A stretch of 41,091 nucleotides of DNA, taken from Thiocystis violascens. Lineage in GTDB: Bacteria; Pseudomonadota; Gammaproteobacteria; Chromatiales; Chromatiaceae. The stretch is taken from assembly GCA_020721065.1 (NCBI GenBank), contig DYNM01000024.1, forward strand, positions 1 through 41,091, given 5' to 3'. Shown piece after piece: positions 24,590 to 34,925 of this stretch (positions within the stretch are counted from its first letter, which is position 1; each line of letters begins with the position of its first letter). A program made the translations under genes and the position numbers. The notes under the pieces are model-generated. The model was not told where the DNA came from. It saw only the letters and a list, made by a program, of their open reading frames with translations, and searched no databases.

Positions 24590-27500
24590 ATGGACACACT
24601 TCAAATTGAACGGCTGCGGGAACATTTGCAGGGATTTAATTTTCCGCAGTTATTTATTGACGAGTTGGGCTGGTCGCAGGTGCAAGGTCAGCAATCCTAT
24701 TCCGTGACGGTTAAAAATGACGTGTGGAATTTGACCGCCATTGCGGAACTGTCCGGCGCAGTGGCTTTTGTCATTGCAACATTACCAGAGCAAGAGATAC
24801 GGCTGGCGATTCATCATGCAATCTCAGAATTGGTGCATGAAAATCTGTTGATCTTTGTTGAGGGTTCTACTTGTTTATGGTTGTGGGTGAAACGCAACGG
24901 AAAACAGCGCAATTCATACGAACATCGGTATGATCAAAGCCAATCCGGTGATTTGTTTTTATCTAAGCTCTCGAATTTATATGTCAGCATGAATGACATG
25001 GACGAACAGGGCTGGTTTCCGCTGGGCGCATTAACCGAGCAGATTAAAAAAGCATTTGATGTTGAGCAGGTCACTAAAAAGTTTTTTGGTGCGTATGAAA
25101 AGGAACACGCGGCTTTTCAAAACGCTATTCAAGGCGTCGATTCTGAAAAAGAACAAAAATGGTTAGCGTCAGTTTTAATTCATCGCTTGATCTTTATTTG
25201 GTTTTTGCAGCGCAAACTTTTTTTGGATGGCAAGATTAACTATCTCCAAGATAAGTTATCGGCGAGTCAACAGCGCGGCGCAGATCAGTTTTATTCTGAG
25301 TTTTTGCAGGCATTGTTTTTTGAAGGGTTTGCTAAACCACCAGAACAACGCAGCGCCGCGACGCAGCAGTTAATTGGTGAGATTTGCTTTTTGAATGGTG
25401 GGCTTTTTTTACCGCATCATTTAGAAATTAAATATCAACAGTCAATGCAGATTCCTGATGCTGCATTTACGCAGTTATTCAAATTTTTTCACAGTTATTC
25501 GTGGCATTTAGATGATACGCCCGGCGGCGATGATCGCAAAATCAATCCCGATGTGTTGGGTTATATCTTTGAAAAATACATCAATCAACGCAAGTCGTTT
25601 GGTGCGTATTATACGCGCCCACAAATTACAGATTATTTGTGTGAGCGCACCATTCAACGCTTAATTGTAGAACGTATCCATCAACACGGTGGTTTGGAAA
25701 CACAACGCGCCGGTGAAGGAATCCGCGATTTAATTGGGCGCTTGAATGCGCCGCAGTGTTTGTATGTGTTGAATGAATTGCCGAAGTTGAAGTTACTTGA
25801 TCCCGCTTGCGGTTCTGGCGCGTTTTTGATCGCAGCTCTTAAAACGCTTTATGATATTTATTATTTTACAATCGCTGCTGCACGAGGATTTAAGAAGCAC
25901 GTCGAACTGAGTACCGCGCTTAAAAAATGGGATGATCCAAAGAAAAGTCTGGAATACACAATTAAACGCACGATCATTACAAGCAATCTGTTCGGCGTCG
26001 AAATCGTTGAGGAGGCGGTGGAAATTGCAAAGCTGCGGCTGTTTTTGGCGTTGGTGGCAACTGCGGAATCAGTGGAGCAATTGGAGCCATTGCCAAACAT
26101 TGATTTTAATGTCGTGACCGGCAATTCGTTGATCGGGTTAATGCAGGTCGATGCCGAAGAATTTGCAAAGAAAAATCCTTCTGGCAGTTTGGCGTTGAAC
26201 AAAAGTTATCGGGAACTCGTGAATGAAAAAAATCGCCTCATTACAATATACCGCGATACCGTTACCAGTTTCGATGGTGTGAATCTGTCTCAAATTAAAC
26301 ACGAGATTGAACTGAATCAAGCCGAAGCGCAGCCAGTGTTGAATGAGATTTTGTTGACCAAAATGGGTGACTGTGGAATCCGTTTTGAACAAGCCACTTG
26401 GGATGCTGCTAAGAATAAAATGGGCAAACCTAAAAAACGCCAGTTGCAAGCTGCTGATATTGCAGCATTGCATCCGTTTCATTGGGGTTTTGAATTCAAT
26501 CAGGTGTTAGAATCCGGCGGTTTTCATGCGATTATTACCAATCCACCGTGGGAAATTGTGAAGCCGAATGCAAAGGAGTTTTTCCAAGAACATTCGGAGT
26601 TGGTCACTAAAAATAAGATGACGATTAAGGAATTCGAGAAGGCGCAAGATCAATTGTTGGCGGATGTCACAATTCGGGAAGAGTGGCTGGCGTATTTATC
26701 CAACTTTGCGCACCAGTCGGCGTGGTTTCGCGCTGCGCCACAATTCAAGTTTCAATCCGCAGTCGTGAACGGAAAGAAAACCGGCAGCGATATTAATTTA
26801 TACAAGCTGTTTACTGAACAATGCGTGAATTTGTTGCGTCCGGGCGGCGCGTGCGGGATCGTGATTCCGTCTGGCATTTATACCGATTTGGGCGCAAAAG
26901 GTTTGCGTGATTTGTTGTTTGATTACTGTCAGATTGCCGTGTTGTTTGGATTGAGCAATGAGAAGTTTATTTTTGATGAAGTCCATCATGCACAAAAGTT
27001 CTGTTTGATGATTTTTGCTAAAGGTGAAAAAACTTCCGCATTTGAGGCGGCGTTTCGTATCAATCCACGCGAAGCTATTACGCCGCAAAATCTTGAAAGT
27101 TTTTTGAGAATTCAAAGTCTGCATTTTAGTTATCCTGTAAATTTAATAAATCGGGCATCACCTGATTCGCGCTCGGTGATGGAATTTAAATCTGATGCTG
27201 ATATTCGTATTATTGAAAAACTGTTGAAGTTTCCGCTGATCGGTGAAAAGATCGAGAATACTTGGAATCTGCGTTTAACCCGTGAATTTGATATGACCAA
27301 TGACAGTCATTTATTCAAAACAGAAGCGGGCGCAGGACGCTTGCCGTTATTTGAAGGCAAGATGATTCATCAATTTACGCATCAATGGGGCAAACCAAAA
27401 TACTGGTTAAATGAAGATGAAGCGCGAGCGGATTTATTGGGACGATATTCAGATATTGGGCAAGAGCTGGCTTATCAAAATTATCGGTTGGGAATGCGTG

Positions 27501-28015
27501 CAGTTGCTAGTAGTACTAACGAACGATCTTTAATATCAAATTTATTGCCAGCGCATGTGTTCTGCGGTAATTCTGTTTTTAGTTCTACGCAGCCAAATGA
27601 TGCAAAGATTTTAGTATTTATTTCAACGCTGTTAAATAGTTTTGTGATAGATTATTTTCTGCGTTTGAAAGTCACATCAAATCTCAATTTATTTCTAGTT
27701 TATCCAACGCCAATCCCCCGCCTCACCGCCGCCGATCCCGCGTTTAATCCGATTGTCAGTCGCGCTGCGCAATTGATTTGCACAACGCCAGAATTTGATG
27801 AATTAGCGGTCGCAGTGGGTTTAGGTTCATTTCGTGATGGCGTGACTGATGCGGTAAAACGTGCGCAATTACGCGCTGAATTAGACGGGTTAATTGCGCA
27901 TTTATACGGGTTGAATGAAAACGAATTTACGCATATTCTAGCGACCTTTCCATTAGTTGCCGCTGAAATAAAAGCGGCGGCGCTGGCGGCATATCGGGTG
28001 AGTTGTGATAATTAG
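24590..28015 (+). CDS. Eco57I-type DNA adenine methylase/restriction protein
   Basis: An 1141-residue protein with an N6-adenine methylase core: GAYYTRP (~338), DPACGSGAFL (404-413), NLFGVEIVEEAVEIAKLRLFL and NPPW (651-654). Residues 1-190 resemble the N-terminus of large Eco57I-family proteins (REHLQGFNF; ENLLIFVEG; AFDVEQVTKKFFGAYEKEH), but I see no sure D...ExK nuclease triad. The C-terminal ~450 residues, with PGGACGIVIPSGIYTDLGAKGLR and KYWLNEDEAR, should hold target recognition. GAGGA (24576-24580) precedes the ATG. It most likely methylates host DNA while the PLD-helicase protein attacks unmodified DNA. A self-contained type IIG enzyme is the alternative. Confidence 0.85.
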   Translation: MDTLQIERLREHLQGFNFPQLFIDELGWSQVQGQQSYSVTVKNDVWNLTAIAELSGAVAFVIATLPEQEIRLAIHHAISELVHENLLIFVEGSTCLWLWVKRNGKQRNSYEHRYDQSQSGDLFLSKLSNLYVSMNDMDEQGWFPLGALTEQIKKAFDVEQVTKKFFGAYEKEHAAFQNAIQGVDSEKEQKWLASVLIHRLIFIWFLQRKLFLDGKINYLQDKLSASQQRGADQFYSEFLQALFFEGFAKPPEQRSAATQQLIGEICFLNGGLFLPHHLEIKYQQSMQIPDAAFTQLFKFFHSYSWHLDDTPGGDDRKINPDVLGYIFEKYINQRKSFGAYYTRPQITDYLCERTIQRLIVERIHQHGGLETQRAGEGIRDLIGRLNAPQCLYVLNELPKLKLLDPACGSGAFLIAALKTLYDIYYFTIAAARGFKKHVELSTALKKWDDPKKSLEYTIKRTIITSNLFGVEIVEEAVEIAKLRLFLALVATAESVEQLEPLPNIDFNVVTGNSLIGLMQVDAEEFAKKNPSGSLALNKSYRELVNEKNRLITIYRDTVTSFDGVNLSQIKHEIELNQAEAQPVLNEILLTKMGDCGIRFEQATWDAAKNKMGKPKKRQLQAADIAALHPFHWGFEFNQVLESGGFHAIITNPPWEIVKPNAKEFFQEHSELVTKNKMTIKEFEKAQDQLLADVTIREEWLAYLSNFAHQSAWFRAAPQFKFQSAVVNGKKTGSDINLYKLFTEQCVNLLRPGGACGIVIPSGIYTDLGAKGLRDLLFDYCQIAVLFGLSNEKFIFDEVHHAQKFCLMIFAKGEKTSAFEAAFRINPREAITPQNLESFLRIQSLHFSYPVNLINRASPDSRSVMEFKSDADIRIIEKLLKFPLIGEKIENTWNLRLTREFDMTNDSHLFKTEAGAGRLPLFEGKMIHQFTHQWGKPKYWLNEDEARADLLGRYSDIGQELAYQNYRLGMRAVASSTNERSLISNLLPAHVFCGNSVFSSTQPNDAKILVFISTLLNSFVIDYFLRLKVTSNLNLFLVYPTPIPRLTAADPAFNPIVSRAAQLICTTPEFDELAVAVGLGSFRDGVTDAVKRAQLRAELDGLIAHLYGLNENEFTHILATFPLVAAEIKAAALAAYRVSCDN

Positions 28016-28120
28016 CAATAATTTTGCAATTGATGTGCTTTATCATTGAATCATCCAACGTCAGTACGATTTGCTGACAATTCACAATGAAACGACTGAC
28101 TTTTTTTAGGAACGCTCGCA

Positions 28121-29065
28121 ATGGCGCAACTTTCTCCAACCATAAACACAACCTCCGCTGCATTGACGGTGCCGCAAGTGGCTGCGGCTGTGCGGCGGCG
28201 CGTGTTGGAACACACGTTGAAACACAACGGCGGTTATCTCAGCCAAGCCTGTTCATCCGCCGAGATTTTGGCGACGCTGTATCTGCGGGTGATGCGCTTG
28301 GGCGCGAGCACAGCGCCAGCTCTGCCGCGACGCTTTGCGGGTGTACCGGCGGCCAACAATCCGCACGCTTTCACTGGCGCGGGTTATAACGGGGCGAAAG
28401 CGCCTGATTTAGATCGGTTTATTTTTTCGCCGGTGCATTACGCGCTGGTGTTGTATTCGCTGTTGATTGAGTTGGGGCGACTGGCACCGGAGGCGTTGGA
28501 CGAGTTCAATCAAGACGGAAGCACGGTGGAATTGATTGGCGCGGAGCATTCGCCGGGGCACGAGGTGACGGCGGGATCGTTGGCGCAGGCGTTGAGTCAA
28601 GCGGGCGGGATTGCGCTGGCGCGGCGGCTGCGCGGTGAGAGCGGACGGGTGTGGGTGTTTATGTCGGATGGTGAATGTCAGGAAGGGCAAACGTGGGAGG
28701 CGTTGGCGGCGCTGGCGCAGCATCGGCTGGGCAACGTCGGGATTGTGATTGATGCCAACGCGCAGCAGTGCGATGGACCGATGGCGCAGGTGATGTCGAT
28801 TGAACCGTTAGCGGCGCGGCTGCGGGCATTTGGGGCGGAGGTGCATGAGGTTGATGGGCATGATCCCGACGCGCTGGAGATGGCGGCGACCTTCAATGCT
28901 GCTCGCACTTGTCCGCTGGTCGTGATTGCGCGAACCGATCCATGTCGCGGGTTGGAGCGGCTGCGCGAACGCGCTCCCAAGCTGCATTACGTCCGCTTCA
29001 AACCCGGCGCGGAATACGACACCTATCAACGGCTGCTGGCCGAATTGACGGCGGAGGCAAACTAA
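28121..29065 (+). CDS. Transketolase-like, N-terminal (TPP-binding) subunit
   Basis: A 314-residue protein equal to the N-terminal third of transketolase. It has the GAEHSPGHEVTAGSLAQALSQAGGIAL block and the TPP/metal-binding loop MSDGECQEGQTWEAL (Asp-Gly start and Gln-Glu-Gly end), then IDANAQQCDG. With its neighbour it should form a split transketolase transferring two-carbon units between sugars or related molecules; substrate unknown. AGGAA precedes the ATG. The stop abuts the start of the C-terminal subunit. Split pairs of this type often belong to specialised sugar or sulfonate pathways, but no such genes are next to it. Confidence 0.9.
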   Translation: MAQLSPTINTTSAALTVPQVAAAVRRRVLEHTLKHNGGYLSQACSSAEILATLYLRVMRLGASTAPALPRRFAGVPAANNPHAFTGAGYNGAKAPDLDRFIFSPVHYALVLYSLLIELGRLAPEALDEFNQDGSTVELIGAEHSPGHEVTAGSLAQALSQAGGIALARRLRGESGRVWVFMSDGECQEGQTWEALAALAQHRLGNVGIVIDANAQQCDGPMAQVMSIEPLAARLRAFGAEVHEVDGHDPDALEMAATFNAARTCPLVVIARTDPCRGLERLRERAPKLHYVRFKPGAEYDTYQRLLAELTAEAN

Positions 29066-30073
29066 ATGGACACCGTGCAATCACCGCATCGCGCCAACCT
29101 CGTGCGCTGGGCGCAAGCGCGTCCCGAAGTGCTGGTATTAACTGCCGATTTAACAGCATCTTGCGAAGCCGATGGCTTTCGAGATGCCTATCCAGAGCGG
29201 TATTTCGCGCTCGGCATGGCCGAACAAAACCTGCTGGGATTTGCCGCCGGGCTGGCGCGAGAAGGCTTCACGCCGTATCTGCACACCTTCGCCGTTTTTC
29301 TCACGCGCCGCCCGTTCGATCAGCTCGCCATGTCGATTGCCTATCCCAATCTGCCGGTGCGCCTGATTGGATTCTTGCCGGGCATCACCACTGCCGGCGG
29401 CGTCACGCATCAAGCGATTGATGACATTGGCCTGCTGCGGCTGCTGCCCAATATGACGATCTTAGAATGTGGCGACGCCACCGAGGTCGAATCGGTGCTT
29501 GATGTCGCGCAAGCGATCAACGGGCCGGTGTATGTGCGGATGCTGCGCGGGGAAGTGCCGCGATTATTTGCGGCTGACGCGCCGCTGCAATTGAATCAAG
29601 CGCGGGTGTTGAGTAGCGGCACCGACGTGGTCGTGATTTCAAGCGGCATCTGCACTGAAGAGGCGCTGCGAGCCACGCAGGTGCTGCGAGAGCACGGCAT
29701 ATCCATTGCGCATCTGCACGTCTCCACGCTCAAACCCTTCACCGATCCGCAACTGAGCACGGCGATTGCGGCGGCGCGTTATGGCGTGATCACGCTGGAA
29801 AACCACAGCATCAGCGGCGGTTTAGGTTCAGCGGTGGCGGAGGTGATTGCCGAGCAGGGATTGGGCAAACGGTTAATTCGGCTGGGTTTGCGCGACACCT
29901 ACGCGCACGGCGCAAGTCGGCAGTATTTGCTGCGCGAGTACCAATTAGACGCGCTGGCGCTGGTAGAAGCAGTGGCAATGTTGACTAAAACCACATTAAA
30001 TATCACTGAAGATCAATTGACTGCCACGCGCTTAGAAACGCAACGCCCAATTGAAAAAACTGAAGATTTATAA
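29066..30073 (+). CDS. Transketolase-like, C-terminal subunit
   Basis: A 335-residue protein with the pyrimidine-binding and C-terminal domains of transketolase. LGMAEQNLLGFAAGLAREG holds the conserved Glu that activates TPP; FLPGITTAGGVTHQAIDDIGLLR and GPVYVRMLRGEVP are also typical. The C-terminal domain has VVVISSGICTEEALRA and THLE-like VITLENHSISGGLGSAVAEV. Its ATG follows the stop of the N-terminal subunit with no gap, so the two are made together. The last ~40 residues are charged and extend beyond the usual end. Confidence 0.9.
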   Translation: MDTVQSPHRANLVRWAQARPEVLVLTADLTASCEADGFRDAYPERYFALGMAEQNLLGFAAGLAREGFTPYLHTFAVFLTRRPFDQLAMSIAYPNLPVRLIGFLPGITTAGGVTHQAIDDIGLLRLLPNMTILECGDATEVESVLDVAQAINGPVYVRMLRGEVPRLFAADAPLQLNQARVLSSGTDVVVISSGICTEEALRATQVLREHGISIAHLHVSTLKPFTDPQLSTAIAAARYGVITLENHSISGGLGSAVAEVIAEQGLGKRLIRLGLRDTYAHGASRQYLLREYQLDALALVEAVAMLTKTTLNITEDQLTATRLETQRPIEKTEDL

Positions 30074-30137
30074 GCTGGCGCTGCGCAAGTGCGGTGGTGA
30101 CAGCAATACAGCAGTCATCTCACTGCACAGAAAATAG

Positions 30138-30165
30138 TTGCATTAAGAGACTATTTCCGTAGAAT
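30138..30165 (+). promoter_or_regulatory. Likely tRNA-Val promoter
   Basis: TTGCAT (30138-30143) and TAGAAT (30160-30165) are 16 bases apart, and the tRNA begins 17 bases further on. The GC-rich GCGCAC just after the -10 box resembles a discriminator of stringently controlled stable-RNA promoters. Confidence 0.6.
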
Positions 30166-30181
30166 GCGCACTCGCAACGAC

Positions 30182-30258
30182 AGGCGCGTAGCTCAGTTGG
30201 TTAGAGCACCACCTTGACATGGTGGGGGTCGTTGGTTCGAGTCCAATCGCGCCTACCA
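30182..30258 (+). tRNA. tRNA-Val (GAC)
   Basis: A 77-base cloverleaf including the encoded CCA. The acceptor strands AGGCGCG and CGCGCCT pair fully; the D arm is GCTC-AGTTGGTTA-GAGC, the anticodon stem CCACC/GGTGG holds loop TTGACAT with anticodon GAC, and the T arm is GTTGG-TTCGAGT-CCAAT. It reads GUC and GUU valine codons. It has its own promoter and terminator. Confidence 0.97.
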
Positions 30259-30267
30259 CATTTTTAG

Positions 30268-30344
30268 GCTGTCTGCTTTCAGCAATCCGCTTTCAGCGCC
30301 AATTCAAGCTGAAAGTTGACTGCTAAAAGTAGACAGCTTTTTTT
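30268..30344 (+). terminator. Terminator after tRNA-Val
   Basis: GCTGTCT (30268-30274) pairs with AGACAGC (30331-30337), and an inner CTTTCAGC/GCTGAAAG pair makes a branched stem. Seven T follow at 30338-30344. It separates the tRNA from the thrS operon. Confidence 0.75.
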
Positions 30345-30423
30345 ATTGCACTTTCACTTTTTAGTGAATAAAAAATCATGTGATCTCTCGTATTGATCAC
30401 CACTGACCATTTCAGGATGTTCC

Positions 30424-32343
30424 ATGCCGTTAATTACCCTTCCCGATGGTTCGCAGCGTTCATTTGCTGAAGCCGTCACCGTCCGCGACGTTGCCGCCTC
30501 AATCGGCGCTGGGCTTGCTAAAGCTGCACTGGCGGGGCGCGTCGATGGCGTGTTGGTTGATACGTCTTTTTTGATCGCAGCCGACGCGACGTTGGCGATC
30601 ATCACCAGCAAAGATGAAGCCACCGCGCTGGAATTATTGCGCCACGATGCCGCGCACGTCATGGCGCAAGCGGTGCAGGAGCTGTATCCAGACACGCAAG
30701 TCACCATCGGGCCGGCCATCGACAACGGCTTTTATTACGACTTCGCTCGCGCCGAATCCTTTACGCCCGATGATTTGGCGCAGATCGAGGCGCGGATGCA
30801 CGAGATCGTGAAGCGCGATCTGCCGATTAGCCGTGAAGTTTGGGCACGCGAAGACGCGCAGCGATTGTTTGCCGAGCGCGGCGAGCATTACAAAGTTGAA
30901 ATCATCACCGACATCATTCCCGCCGGTGAAACGGTGACGATTTACCGGCAGGGCGAGTGGTTTGATGTCTGTCGTGGCCCGCATTTACCCAGCACTGGCA
31001 AGCTCGGCACCGGTTTCAAATTGACCAAAGTGGCTGGCGCATATTGGCGCGGTGATTCTAAAAACGCGGTGTTGCAGCGGATTTATGGCACGGCATGGCG
31101 CGATAAAAAAGAATTGACGGCGTATCTCACGCGGCTGGAAGAAGCGGAAAAGCGCGATCACCGCAAACTCGGCAAACAGCTTGATTTATTTCATTTTCAA
31201 GATGAAGCGCCGGGGATGGCGTTTTGGCACGCTAAAGGGCGGATTATTTATCGGCTTGCTGAAACCTACATGCGCGAAAAGCTGGATGAATACGGTTATC
31301 AGGAAGTGGAAACGCCGCAGGTATTGGATCGCTCGTTGTGGGAACGCTCTGGGCATTGGGACAAATTCGCTGGCGGCATGTTCACCACCCATCTTGATGA
31401 GCGTGATTTCGCCATTAAGCCAATGAATTGCCCCGGTCATATTCAGTTATTTAATCAGGGCTTAAAAAGTCACCGCGATCTGCCGCTGCGTTTAGCGGAG
31501 TTTGGCGTTGTCCATCGCAATGAACCCTCCGGCACGCTGCATGGTTTGATGCGGGCGCGGCGGTTTACGCAAGATGACGCGCACGTCTTTTGCACCGAGT
31601 CGCAATTGCAAACCGAAGTGGCGACTTTGATTGATATGGTGTTTGAGACCTACCGTGATTTTGGGTTTACCGAAATTGATTTAGCGTTGTCGTTGCGTCC
31701 AGATCAGCGCGTTGGCAGTGATGAGTTGTGGGATAAAGCAGAAACGGCGTTGGAACAATCGTTGACGGACAAGGGATTAACATTCCGCGTTCAGCCCGGT
31801 GAAGGCGCATTTTATGGCCCCAAAATTGAATTCACGTTGCACGACAGCATTGGGCGGGCGTGGCAATGCGGCACGATTCAAGTCGATTTCTCAATGCCCG
31901 GTCGTCTTGGTGCGCACTACATCGCCGAAGACAACAGCAAACAAACGCCGGTGATGATCCATCGCGCCATTCTCGGCTCAATTGAACGCTTCATCGGCAT
32001 CTTGATTGAGCACTACGCGGGGCTGTTTCCGCTGTGGCTGGCACCGGTGCAGGTGGTATTGCTCAACATCACCGACCGCCAAGCGGATTATGTCCAAGAA
32101 GTCGCTAAAACGTTGCGTAACAATGGCTTCCGTGCGGAATGTGATTTGAGAAATGAGAAGATCGGTTTTAAGATTCGGGAGCACACCTTGCAACGGGTAC
32201 CCTATTTGCTGGTGATTGGGGATCGTGAAGTCGAGACCTGCACGCTGGCAGTCCGCGACCGTCATGGCGCGGATTTGGGAACCGTCGCACTCCCCGCCTT
32301 CATGGCGCAGTTGCGCGACGCCGTCACCCACCGCACCCTGTAA
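30424..32343 (+). CDS. thrS: Threonyl-tRNA synthetase
   Basis: A 639-residue class II synthetase of normal length. The N-terminus has the TGS domain (LPDGSQRSF). The editing domain carries the [11 protein letters not shown] and [11 protein letters not shown] blocks. The catalytic core has MNCPGHI (Zn-binding Cys near 336), [26 protein letters not shown] and the C-terminal anticodon domain ending in [16 protein letters not shown] lies just before the ATG. It opens the conserved gammaproteobacterial block thrS-infC-rpmI-rplT-pheS-pheT-ihfA. In E. coli ThrS represses its own translation; no operator-like structure was resolved here. Confidence 0.97.
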   Translation: MPLITLPDGSQRSFAEAVTVRDVAASIGAGLAKAALAGRVDGVLVDTSFLIAADATLAIITSKDEATALELLRHDAAHVMAQAVQELYPDTQVTIGPAIDNGFYYDFARAESFTPDDLAQIEARMHEIVKRDLPISREVWAREDAQRLFAERGEHYKVEIITDIIPAGETVTIYRQGEWFDVCRGPHLPSTGKLGTGFKLTKVAGAYWRGDSKNAVLQRIYGTAWRDKKELTAYLTRLEEAEKRDHRKLGKQLDLFHFQDEAPGMAFWHAKGRIIYRLAETYMREKLDEYGYQEVETPQVLDRSLWERSGHWDKFAGGMFTTHLDERDFAIKPMNCPGHIQLFNQGLKSHRDLPLRLAEFGVVHRNEPSGTLHGLMRARRFTQDDAHVFCTESQLQTEVATLIDMVFETYRDFGFTEIDLALSLRPDQRVGSDELWDKAETALEQSLTDKGLTFRVQPGEGAFYGPKIEFTLHDSIGRAWQCGTIQVDFSMPGRLGAHYIAEDNSKQTPVMIHRAILGSIERFIGILIEHYAGLFPLWLAPVQVVLLNITDRQADYVQEVAKTLRNNGFRAECDLRNEKIGFKIREHTLQRVPYLLVIGDREVETCTLAVRDRHGADLGTVALPAFMAQLRDAVTHRTL

Positions 32344-32402
32344 TTTTGGCGCGATACGGCGCATCGCAGCGCGATTTGCCGGTCGTTTTCATGTGTTTTG
32401 TT

Positions 32403-32418
32403 GGAGGAATTTGTTATC
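32403..32418 (+). promoter_or_regulatory. Ribosome site and ATC start of infC
   Basis: A perfect GGAGG (32403-32407) is followed by 8 bases and then ATC GCT GCA, where IF-3 homology begins. No ATG, GTG or TTG lies at proper spacing in this frame: TTG 32401 overlaps the ribosome site and TTG 32398 lies before it. So ATC is the likely start, like the rare AUU of E. coli infC that allows IF-3 to repress itself. Confidence 0.8.
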
Positions 32419-32934
32419 GCTGCACCAAAGAGAAACCGCGTCAACAAGGAGATCAACGTCCCGGAAGTTCGACTGATCGGCGCGGATGGACATCAGGTCG
32501 GAGTGGTCAACACCCGTGAAGCGTTGGAAATGGCTGTCACGGCGAGTATGGACCTTGTTGAGATCGTGCCGACGGAAGACCCGCCAGTGTGTCGGTTGAT
32601 GGATTTCGGGCGGTTTCTCTTCGATCAGAAGAAGAAGAAAAACGAAGCGAAGAAGAAGCAAAAGCAAGTTCAGATCAAGGAAGTGAAGTTCCGTCCGGGG
32701 ACGGATGAAGGAGACTATCAGGTCAAACTACGCAACCTGACCCGTTTCCTGCAAGAAGGGGACAAGGCCAAGGTCACCATGCGCTTTCGTGGGCGTGAAC
32801 ATGCGCACCGGGAGCTGGGGCTTGATCTGCTCAAGCGGATCGAGACTGATCTGGCTCCCATCAGCATCATGGAACAGCAGCCACTCATGGAAGGGCGGCA
32901 GATGGTGATGGTGCTTGGTCCCAAGAAGAAATAA
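32416..32934 (+). CDS. infC: Translation initiation factor IF-3
   Basis: A 172-residue IF-3 that discriminates against wrong start codons and keeps the ribosomal subunits apart. The N-terminal domain has [17 protein letters not shown] and the [19 protein letters not shown] block; a Lys-rich linker ([12 protein letters not shown]) leads to the C-terminal domain with [19 protein letters not shown] and [12 protein letters not shown]. The start codon appears to be ATC with a perfect GGAGG 8 bases upstream, allowing autoregulation through IF-3's own discrimination against non-standard starts. It lies between thrS and rpmI, the normal order. Confidence 0.95.
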   Translation: MAAPKRNRVNKEINVPEVRLIGADGHQVGVVNTREALEMAVTASMDLVEIVPTEDPPVCRLMDFGRFLFDQKKKKNEAKKKQKQVQIKEVKFRPGTDEGDYQVKLRNLTRFLQEGDKAKVTMRFRGREHAHRELGLDLLKRIETDLAPISIMEQQPLMEGRQMVMVLGPKKK

Positions 32935-32966
32935 TCCATTTTAATCAATAGCGAAGTGTAAAACTG

Positions 32967-33164
32967 ATGCCCAAGATCAAGACCAATCGTGGTGCCGCCA
33001 AACGATTCAAGCGCACCCCCTCCGGCGACGTGAAGTGCCATTCGTCGCACCGTCGTCACATCCTGACCAAGAAGCCCACCAAGCGGAAGCGCCAGTTGCG
33101 TGCTCCAAAACGGCTGCACAAGTCAGATGTTCGTGCCGCGCTGCGGATGATTCCTTACTGCTGA
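32967..33164 (+). CDS. rpmI: Ribosomal protein bL35
   Basis: A 65-residue basic protein, the normal size of bL35: [17 protein letters not shown] at the start, [18 protein letters not shown] in the middle, and [11 protein letters not shown] at the end. It is a component of the large ribosomal subunit. It lies between infC and rplT; in E. coli bL20 binds the mRNA near here to repress both genes. Confidence 0.96.
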   Translation: MPKIKTNRGAAKRFKRTPSGDVKCHSSHRRHILTKKPTKRKRQLRAPKRLHKSDVRAALRMIPYC

Positions 33165-33192
33165 TCGCAGTTGACGTTACCGGAGAATTAGA

Positions 33193-33549
33193 ATGCCTAG
33201 AGTGAAACGTGGCGTTACCGCCCACGCCCGCCACAAGAAGCTGCTCGACGAAGCCAAGGGTTATTACGGTGCCCGTAGTAAGGTTTATCGCGTTGCAAAA
33301 CAGGCGGTTATCAAAGCCGGTCAATATGCGTACCGCGACCGCCGCCAGAAGAAGCGCCAATTCCGGGCGCTGTGGATTGCGCGGATCAACGCCGCTGCGC
33401 GTGAGAATGGCTTGTCGTACAGCCTGTTAATTCACGGCTTGAAACTGGCTGGCATTGAAGTGGATCGCAAAGTGTTGGCTGATATTGCTTTCCACGACAG
33501 CGTGGCATTTGCAGCACTGGCAGAGCAGGCGAAAGCAGCTTTAGCCTAA
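33193..33549 (+). CDS. rplT: Ribosomal protein bL20
   Basis: A 118-residue basic protein of normal length: [17 protein letters not shown] at the start, [31 protein letters not shown], then [20 protein letters not shown]. It is an early assembly protein of the large subunit and, in E. coli, an autogenous repressor of rpmI-rplT. CGGAG precedes the ATG. An intrinsic terminator lies between it and pheS. Confidence 0.97.
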   Translation: MPRVKRGVTAHARHKKLLDEAKGYYGARSKVYRVAKQAVIKAGQYAYRDRRQKKRQFRALWIARINAAARENGLSYSLLIHGLKLAGIEVDRKVLADIAFHDSVAFAALAEQAKAALA

Positions 33550-33587
33550 GCTGACGCCATCCCGTTTGCGTCTGCTGTTGACGAATG

Positions 33588-33616
33588 AGGGAAAGGCTCA
33601 GGTCTTTCCCTTTTTT
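33588..33616 (+). terminator. Terminator or attenuator between rplT and pheS
   Basis: GGGAAAG (33589-33595) pairs with CTTTCCC (33604-33610) around an 8-base loop and is followed by six T (33611-33616). A GACGC/GCGTC hairpin precedes it (33553-33572). It may partly separate ribosomal-protein genes from pheST. No Phe-rich leader peptide is visible, unlike E. coli. Confidence 0.8.
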
Positions 33617-33636
33617 GTTGGTTATTCTTTTAGTAA

Positions 33637-34704
<1,068 letters not shown>

Positions 34705-34720
34705 TGCTTTTTTATAGCAC

Positions 34721-34860
34721 TCGTAGGTTGGGTTGCCGCTTTTGGCAACCCAACAACGAGGCATAAAAAACTGCCGCACTTTTGCAATGACGGCTCAATT
34801 CAATTCCGGTAATTTTGGTGTTAGTTGTTGGGTTGCCAAAAGCGGCAACCCAACCTACGA
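34721..34860. repeat. REPIN-like pair of inverted 37-bp REP elements
   Basis: Two 37-base units, 34721-34757 and 34824-34860, are exact reverse complements separated by 66 bases. Each holds a palindrome GTTGGGTTGCC/GGCAACCCAAC with a 6-base loop, preceded at its outer foot by GTAG, the hallmark of REP sequences used by REP-associated tyrosine transposases (RAYT). The pair can form a 37-bp hairpin in RNA between pheS and pheT. No RAYT gene is in the window. Confidence 0.82.
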
Positions 34861-34925
34861 CTATTTTTTAATTGCTTTTTCAATACAACAATCAGTATTG
34901 AAAACTGAATACAGGACAGCGGAAT

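Noticed and set aside
20342..28015. Calling the helicase-methylase set DISARM
   Set aside because: No drmA (DUF1998-helicase) or drmB partner is present in or around the block.
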